Source: Synaphobranchus kaupii
Lineage: Eukaryota; Chordata; Actinopteri; Anguilliformes; Synaphobranchidae
NCBI GenBank assembly: GCA_029718625.1
Contig: CM056379.1
Location: forward strand, 51,853,579-51,917,578
Length of the DNA stretch: 64,000 nucleotides
Direction: 5' to 3'
Shown: positions 58,167-64,000 of the stretch, in pieces
How positions within the stretch are numbered: position 1 is the first letter of the stretch
Layout of the letters: each line of letters opens with the position of its first letter
Position numbers and translations under genes: made by a program
Notes under the pieces: model-generated
Told to the model about the DNA's origin: nothing
Seen by the model: the letters and a program-made list of their open reading frames with translations, nothing else
Database searches by the model: none

Positions 58167-59124
58167 TGTGATGTTCTCACTCCCGTCCTGTTGTGTCCCG
58201 TGTTTTACTTGTTCCCTCTCGTATCATGTTTGTTTTTTCCTGTTTGTTTCCCTCGTGCTGCAGGTTGGGCGTGGTTTTCCCTTTCGTGTCACTCTGTTCC
58301 ACTACACGCCTATCCCTTTCCTCCCTTCCGCATGCATCCCACACACTGCTCGCTGCTCCGTTAATCACTCACGCATACATTCGCACGCGGCACCTAATTG
58401 ATACTTGTTAATGTTTGTATTTAGTCACCCGGTGTTCTTTGTCCTGTGCCAGTTCGTTAAGTCTCTTTGTAGTAACTCTCTGGTCTTGTCTCATGGATAC
58501 ATTGTATCTAGTCCTGTCTTGCCAACTTTAAAAGCCTTGTCTTGCATTCTGCGTTAACTCACCATTTCCAGCTCTGTCCAGCTTTGATCAGCTCTCGCCA
58601 GGAATGGCGCAAACACGCTGTTCAGTCTGTCCTGCCTCGCTGTACTAACTTTTGTCTGCTCTGAGTCTACCAGCCTGCAGTTGTTCGTATATCCTGCTTG
58701 TGCTGCTGTTCCTGCCAACCAGCTGCTGTCTGTGCATGCAGCCAGTGCGCCAGCTCTGCTAACCGGCGGCGGTGTGTGCCTCCTGCTTGTGCTGCTGCTG
58801 CTGCCAACCTGCTGCTGTGTGCACGTCCAGCCGGGACCCCAGCTTTGCTAACCTGCAGCTGTTCCTGCCACTCTGCACTGCCCTGTCTCCCGCTCCCCGC
58901 TCCTCCTCTGCTCAGCCTGTCCGGATCCCTGCCTCCACCACCAGTCCCTGGCCTCCCCGTTCCTGCTGATCCCCTGCTGAACTCATTCCCTGATTGTCTG
59001 TCTATTCTTGTTCTCCCTATGCTTCAGGAGGAATTCTGGTCGAAGCAATAAATTATTGGAGTTATTGAACTTCCTGTGTATTGAGTCGTGCATTTGAGTC
59101 CAGTTCATACTCGGAACCGTAACA
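58167..59124 (+). mobile_element. Solo LTR (958 bp) of a retrotransposon
   Basis: The segment begins TGTGATGTTC and ends CCGTAACA (TG...CA). It is flanked by ATGTT on both sides (58162-58166 and 59125-59129), a perfect 5-bp target duplication as made by Gypsy-type integrases. A CAATAAATTATTGG stretch near 59048 may be the R-region poly(A) signal. The interior has pyrimidine-rich CTGCTGCTG-like repeats. No internal retroelement genes are present. The long open frame at 58698-59051 is incidental. Confidence 0.85.
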
Positions 59125-61590
59125 ATGTTAGAACCAATTATTTTCAAATATGTGTCAAATTCAAGTCAGTATTTAATTAACAACTCAATTAAATGGGACT
59201 GATTTAAGTCAGCCATTTGAAGTCCGAGGAACAGGCATATATGCTACTAAATCAGAGTGTTGGGCCGTTACCGAATATGATCCCTTCACCGCTTTGAGGG
59301 CACATATTTGACTCAACTTCATCAAAAAGCTTTTGAGTGGGCGACTTTTTCTCACAAATGGGGGCACTTAAAATCCCCGGATGAAACCCTTATTTCCGGG
59401 ATTTTGTTGAGGGGATTCAGGATCACACTCATCCGACAATTTCAGGAAGTAATCCGGAAGTAGAAACTACAACTTGTTGTACAAGAGCGGGACAAATGCA
59501 CACTGCTTGCAAAGTGAGGCAAGAGGGCACATAGTAGACAGGGGTCTGAGTGGGCAGGGGGCAGGGAACAGGGATCATATTCAGTCACAGCCTTGGAAAC
59601 TGTTCAAGCTAATTACGTAGGCTACAGATGGCTAACCTGTTCTAGGAGGGCACTCAAGCTAGCTAGCTAGTTACCTAAGTGCTTGTGAGCTACAGTAAAA
59701 AACAGATTTGACCGACAACGGGTTTTGAAGCTAAATTCCCCCTCACCGAACTGTATCCTCTAGCCTGTTAGCTTGCTCTTTACAGCTACTTAAAGTGGTT
59801 GGAGTCAGTTTCCCAACAGTTTTTCAAAAATATGGCAATGCTGCGAGTTAACAAGGTAACGTTATTCAATTTGCGAAAAGAAAACTACTGGTTGAATGCG
59901 TAGTTTAGCAGTCAGCTTTTAAGCCCACAAGTAAACACACATACTTAAGTTAATGGATAATTATATTAATAGATATATTTTTTACCTGTTCTGTCTGTTT
60001 ATGCCCAAGCGAGGTAAAATTTATTTTATTTATCTCTCGTCAGATGCTGCAGAAGAGGATGTTGGGTGAGAGACACGAAAACACCTGGGGTGTTTCCGAA
60101 TCAGCGCATTTTTCTACTGAGTACGCCAGTTGAGTAGGCTATACTTTTTTAAAAAGCTGTTAAGTAGGCTATGCCAGTGGTTCCCAAACTTGGTCCTGGG
60201 GGACCTCTGTGTATGCTGGTTTTTGTTCCAACCACAATTGCAATTCCAAAATTTTCACAAACTGTAAATTTTTCTTAATTAGGTGCTTTTCATGTTTAGA
60301 GGGATTATTTACATTCTTAAGCCACATTATCATGAAGAATAAAAGTCCCATGTTCACATTGTGCTTATTGTGCTATATTGCAAACAATAATAGGCTACAT
60401 AAAAAGTGACAACATTTTTTAACTGATCAAATTAAAGACTGATATGAATCAGTGGATTCTTAATTAGTTTGTTGAACACGTGGTAAGTTCTTTCATCATT
60501 TTTACCTTAAACCTATTAACACAATGCAGGTTTGGCTTGTCATTTGCTTTGTCTTTGAATACTACCACGTGGTTCTTAGTGGCCTTGTGTCCACACTTTC
60601 ACCAATCAGGAGCCTATTGATTCATCTCAGTTTTTTCATCAGTATAATTTTTGTCTACCTCTTTTTATGTCATTTTTTGCAATACAGCACAACACCTAAC
60701 AAAGGACATACCTAACAAAGGAGAATATAGCTAACAAAGGAACGTCGTATTTTGGTAACCCGTAACTGGGAGGGTTTCACTGGGTGGACTCGTTTTGACC
60801 ATGACTGTCTGTGTCTGAATCAGCACACTTCCATACTATTGAGTACACTTGTTGAGTAAACAGGATGAGAAAGTAATTCCACGATGTCTGGTGGTGGACC
60901 GGGAGGAGAAATGAGTAAGTGTTGCAGACTTCTGGCTAGGCTAGCTAATGTTTTCACTATACCAAAAGTAGATAAATGAAGGGCTGTGTTTCCCCCATTT
61001 TTCTCTGGAGACTCCAGCTAATGGTGGTGACATTTTTTCAGTAGAACTGTAGTGGCTAACTTGCCAGCGAGTAATGTTAGTCTCTCCCGAAGAACGGTTT
61101 ACAGGCAGGTTAGTAGTAACGCCCAGTCCCTCTGTTGGTATTCGGTAGGCGTGGCAACCTGTGACTGGCGTTGTCTGATACCTGCCCATAAACTAAGCCC
61201 CTGGCCATTTGTAATCCACAGTAAAACAGATACCTGGAACATGCACAGTAGTTTGGGGTTATGCTGTGTTCACGACATATGGGAGAGATAACTATGAGCT
61301 TCCAACTTGGAAATACTGTTCATGTCAACTTTCAAGTTGTAAATACTACTTGTGAACGTCACCAGTGCAGAAATGGCCTATCTCTCCCACACAACGTGAA
61401 CGCAGCATACGACGGCCTACCAAGGTGGCAAATTCTGTGGTCAAACGCAAGAAAGAAGCATATTTTCAACAAATAATCTTTTGCTGCAGCGGGACCTTTG
61501 GGGCAGTGGGCTGGGAGGGGGGCTAGGGGGTGCAGGGGCCCATGGGTAGTACAGTGTGGGCAGGTCCGGGAAGACAAAATGCTTATATAG
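59125..61590. other. Unassigned sequence with hAT-like fragments
   Basis: AATATGATCCC near 59274 and its mirror GGGATCATATT near 59572 may bound a small MITE. CAGTGGTTCCCAAACTTGGT at 60175 is a hAT-like end without a found partner. No gene is supported. Confidence 0.3.
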
Positions 61591-61592
61591 TG

Positions 61593-61597
<5 letters not shown>

Positions 61598-61658
<61 letters not shown>

Positions 61659-61659
61659 C
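61598..61659. repeat. (TTA)n microsatellite
   Basis: A run of about 20 TTA/ATT units with no interruption; it explains the poly-Leu and poly-Ile open frames across it. Confidence 0.98.
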
Positions 61660-61837
61660 ATTAGTATTATTATTACCTTGTTATACCTTGGTATATGTGA
61701 GTGCCATGTCTATATGTGTGTTTTGGGTATGTGTATGTGAATGTAATGGGTATATGTGTTGGGGGCCCATGTGTAATTGTGTAATTTGTTCAACTCTGTC
61801 TAAAATGCAATAAAATAAAATTATACAAAAATGAATG

Positions 61838-61930
61838 GCCATATGCTATCAAGGGTCTAAGGTATCAAACAACCCTGAAACCATCACTAAGCTGTCAGAT
61901 ATGCTGTAGATGTGGATGGTTCACTTGTTT
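61838..61930. repeat. Remnant of the shared foldback module
   Basis: ATCAAGGGTCTAAGGTATCA and GAAACCATCACTAAGCTGTC correspond to the module found at 6905, 17660, 28716, 47740 and 49470. Only about 95 bp remain and no Tc1 ends are seen nearby. Confidence 0.6.
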
Positions 61931-62149
61931 CTCTGCTCTCACTACAGGTAGAGTTGGCTGAGAGCTCATTTTAATCAGGAGGACAGCTACTCTTCTACAA
62001 ATCAAACATAATTTTTTGGTGGAATTCCCCTTTGCTTTATGTGAGCAAAATGTTCCCTAAATGTAGTATTCTTAAACCCTCTGATGATATACTATTTCTG
62101 GAGTATATTCAGGAGCATACTTTTTTTCCAAGAAGTAGGCTTCGCTACT

Positions 62150-62770
62150 TGAACATTTATACCTTCGATAAATTGTTATAGAACTTAATTTGGAAAAACA
62201 AACCACGTAAATTAAGAAAAAATATAATGACCAATAAGTTATGCAATGGAGGATTAAATGTTCCGGATTTTACTCTCTGCAATCACACTATGAAAATTAA
62301 CTGGATTAGAAGATACCAAACGAATCCCTGCAGCTTCTTGAACATTTTTCCTCATTTTGTGTTTGAGAAACTTGGTGGACTCAATTTTTTATTGCAGTGT
62401 CCTTATAAAGTGGGGAAACTTCCAGTAAAACTTGCCTCCTTCCATAGTCAAGCTTTGATAAGGTAGGTTTTGTTGTATAAGCACAACCTCTCACCACATG
62501 CGTGCTACATTTGGAATAACGAAAACATTCTTCATCATAACAAGTTTATTTAACAGAGAATGGTATAATAATAATATTACATGAGTAAACCAGCTTATTA
62601 ATAACAGTGGTACTTTTTTATCTTAGTAATCTTAGTAATTATCTTTATGGACAAATACAACATGAATGTTGCCCCAAAAGAGTTTCATACTATATTACAT
62701 GCAATTCATAATGGCATTCTTTCTTTACTAAGAGGATCCTCCAACTTGGCAGCACATGTCACAGTTAAAG
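62150..62770 (+). pseudogene. L1/Tx1-type LINE fragment
   Basis: Reading on the plus strand: NLIWKNKPRKLRK (about 62185), then GGLNVPDFTLCNHTMKINWI and further on LPVKLASFHSQAL. It resumes after stops as HACYIWNNENILHHNKFI. This WKNKP...GGLNVPDF..N pattern is typical of the region after the reverse transcriptase in L1-like LINEs of fish. Stops show decay. It is cut by the Tc1 element at 62780. Confidence 0.7.
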
Positions 62771-62779
62771 AGGTTAATA

Positions 62780-64000
62780 CACTACTCACAAAAAGTTAGG
62801 GATATTTGGCTTTCGGGTGAAATTTATGGAAAATGTAAGTTCACGCTACAGTGATATTATACGTATCATGAAAGTAGGGCATTTAAGTAGAAGCATGCAA
62901 TGGTGATTTCCTCATCTCAAACAATTTATTGAAACAAAAGCCAACAACAGTGGTGGGTATACCACAACAAAAATGTCAATGTCTCAATAACTTGTCATGT
63001 GCCCTTGAGCATCAATTACAGCTTGACAACGACGTCTCATGCTGTTCACAAGTCGACTTATTGTCTGCTGAGGCATGGCATCCCGCTCTTCTTGAAGGGC
63101 GGCCCTCAGGTCATTGAGGTTCTGGGGTACAGAGTTACGAGCCTCTACACGGTGAGTCAGCTGATCCCATAGGTTTTCTATGGGATTCAGGTCTGGAGAA
63201 AGTGCAGGCCACTCCATTTGAGGTACCCCAGTCTCCAGCAGCCTTTCCCTAATGATGCGACCTCGATGAGCTGGAGCATTGTCGTCCATGAAGATGAAAT
63301 TAGGCCTGTGTTGTTCATGCAGGGGCACAATGACTGGATTAATGATGTTATTCAGGTAGTATGAGCTTGTCACTGTACCATTCACAAAGTGTAGGGCAGT
63401 TCTGTATTGACTAGACACACCTGCCCACACTGTAACACCGCCACCACCAAAGGGTCGTCTGGTGACAACAGTGGCTGATGCATAGCGCTCTCCTTGACGT
63501 CTCCAACATCGTTGGCGGCCATCATTTCTGCTCAACGTGAATCGACTTTCATCAGAGAACAGCACTGAGGCCCACTGGTCCCTCGTCCAGCGTAAATGCT
63601 CCCTGGCCCATGCAAGACGATGACGCCTGTGCCTGGTGGTGTGGTCAGGTACCCTTGCAGGTCGTCTAGCACGCAGACCACGCTGATGTAAACGGTTTCG
63701 AATGGTCTGACGTGACACTTGGGTGCCTCTCACCTCCCTTAAATGTGCCTGGAGTTGAGTGGCATTCATCATCCGGTTCCGCAGGGCACTGTTCACAATG
63801 AAGCGGTCATCAGTGTGGGATGTGGCCAAAGGACGTCCACTTCTATGCCTTTCTGTGACTCTTCCAGTCTCTCTGTATCTCTGTTGCAACCTGCTGATGA
63901 CACTCTGTGACACTCTAAGCTCAGTGGCCACTTTCCTCTGAGAACATCCTGTTTGAAGCCTCGCAATGGCGAGGTACTGTTGATCAATTGTTAGGTGTCG
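62780..64000 (-). mobile_element. Tc1-type transposon, right-edge truncated, possibly autonomous
   Basis: The left end CACTACTCACAAAAAGTTAG is preceded by TA at 62778-62779. The rest, including the other terminal repeat, lies outside the window. The transposase occupies 62984 onward. Confidence 0.85.
62984..64000 (-). CDS. Tc1-type transposase, open to the window edge
   Basis: The minus-strand frame is open from the window edge to the stop at 62984, at least 338 codons; the start lies beyond 64000. N-terminal paired-like helix-turn-helix: [20 protein letters not shown], with a GRPR-like hinge (RSGRPLAT). Catalytic DDE domain: [10 protein letters not shown] (first Asp), [26 protein letters not shown] (second Asp) and [12 protein letters not shown] (Glu). 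Exactly 34 residues separate the second Asp and the Glu, the DD34E spacing of Tc1 enzymes. No frameshift or stop was seen. The enzyme cuts the transposon ends and inserts at TA. Of the Tc1-type copies in this window it is the only one with an undamaged reading frame. Confidence 0.9.
   Translation of the reverse strand, partial: RHLTIDQQYLAIARLQTGCSQRKVATELRVSQSVISRLQQRYRETGRVTERHRSGRPLATSHTDDRFIVNSALRNRMMNATQLQAHLREVRGTQVSRQTIRNRLHQRGLRARRPARVPDHTTRHRRHRLAWAREHLRWTRDQWASVLFSDESRFTLSRNDGRQRCWRRQGERYASATVVTRRPFGGGGVTVWAGVSSQYRTALHFVNGTVTSSYYLNNIINPVIVPLHEQHRPNFIFMDDNAPAHRGRIIRERLLETGVPQMEWPALSPDLNPIENLWDQLTHRVEARNSVPQNLNDLRAALQEERDAMPQQTISRLVNSMRRRCQAVIDAQGHMTSY

Noticed and set aside
58698..59051. 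A 117-codon Cys/Ala/Pro-rich frame
   Set aside because: It lies inside the solo LTR and arises from its CTGCTG-rich sequence; no similarity to a known protein.
61359..61813. Open frames with poly-Ile or poly-Leu runs
   Set aside because: Produced by the TTA microsatellite.

Overview
The window is a piece of a teleost fish nuclear genome. The evidence is spliced vertebrate genes with consensus splice sites, many Tc1/mariner-type transposons with TA target duplications (one with Sleeping Beauty-type ends), tRNA-headed SINEs, L2 and L1-like LINE pieces, PIF/Harbinger and hAT elements, and long CA, AT and TTA microsatellites. I cannot name the species.

Three host genes fill the left 37 kb. patl2 (minus strand, 1109-6197, ten exons in the window, running off the left edge) encodes the oocyte Pat1-type mRNA-repression factor. 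cox6a2 (plus strand, 13621-14584, three exons, complete) encodes the muscle-type subunit VIa of cytochrome c oxidase. tgfb1i1/Hic-5 (minus strand, 16157-36816, eleven coding exons, complete) encodes the four-LIM focal-adhesion adaptor. From memory, cox6a2 and tgfb1i1 are also close neighbours in human 16p11.2, which supports the isoform calls. Here the two are convergent, with 1.57 kb between their stop codons. The region upstream of tgfb1i1 carries a perfect palindromic CRE and a perfect CArg-type SRF box close together.

Transposons dominate the rest. Three tgfb1i1 introns are each about 87-92% one Tc1-like insertion, and a hAT MITE sits 2 bp past the tgfb1i1 stop codon, so its target duplication contains the stop. 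From 37 to 64 kb I find no host gene. That part holds a Harbinger gene pair (intact Myb-like gene, broken transposase), two adjacent near-perfect 1.15 kb palindromes with Tc1-type ends, a roughly 88-copy 56-bp satellite derived from the end of an L2 LINE reading frame, a solo LTR with a perfect 5-bp target duplication, and at the right edge a Tc1-type transposase that is open and keeps its DD34E triad.

The most unusual signals are the satellite born from LINE codons, a foldback module present at six loci inside different Tc1-type terminal repeats, and a possible 51-nt in-frame exon that would split the LD1 motif of Hic-5. No prokaryotic features or CRISPR arrays are present. All gene models come from reading splice sites and comparing with remembered family sequences; no search was run.
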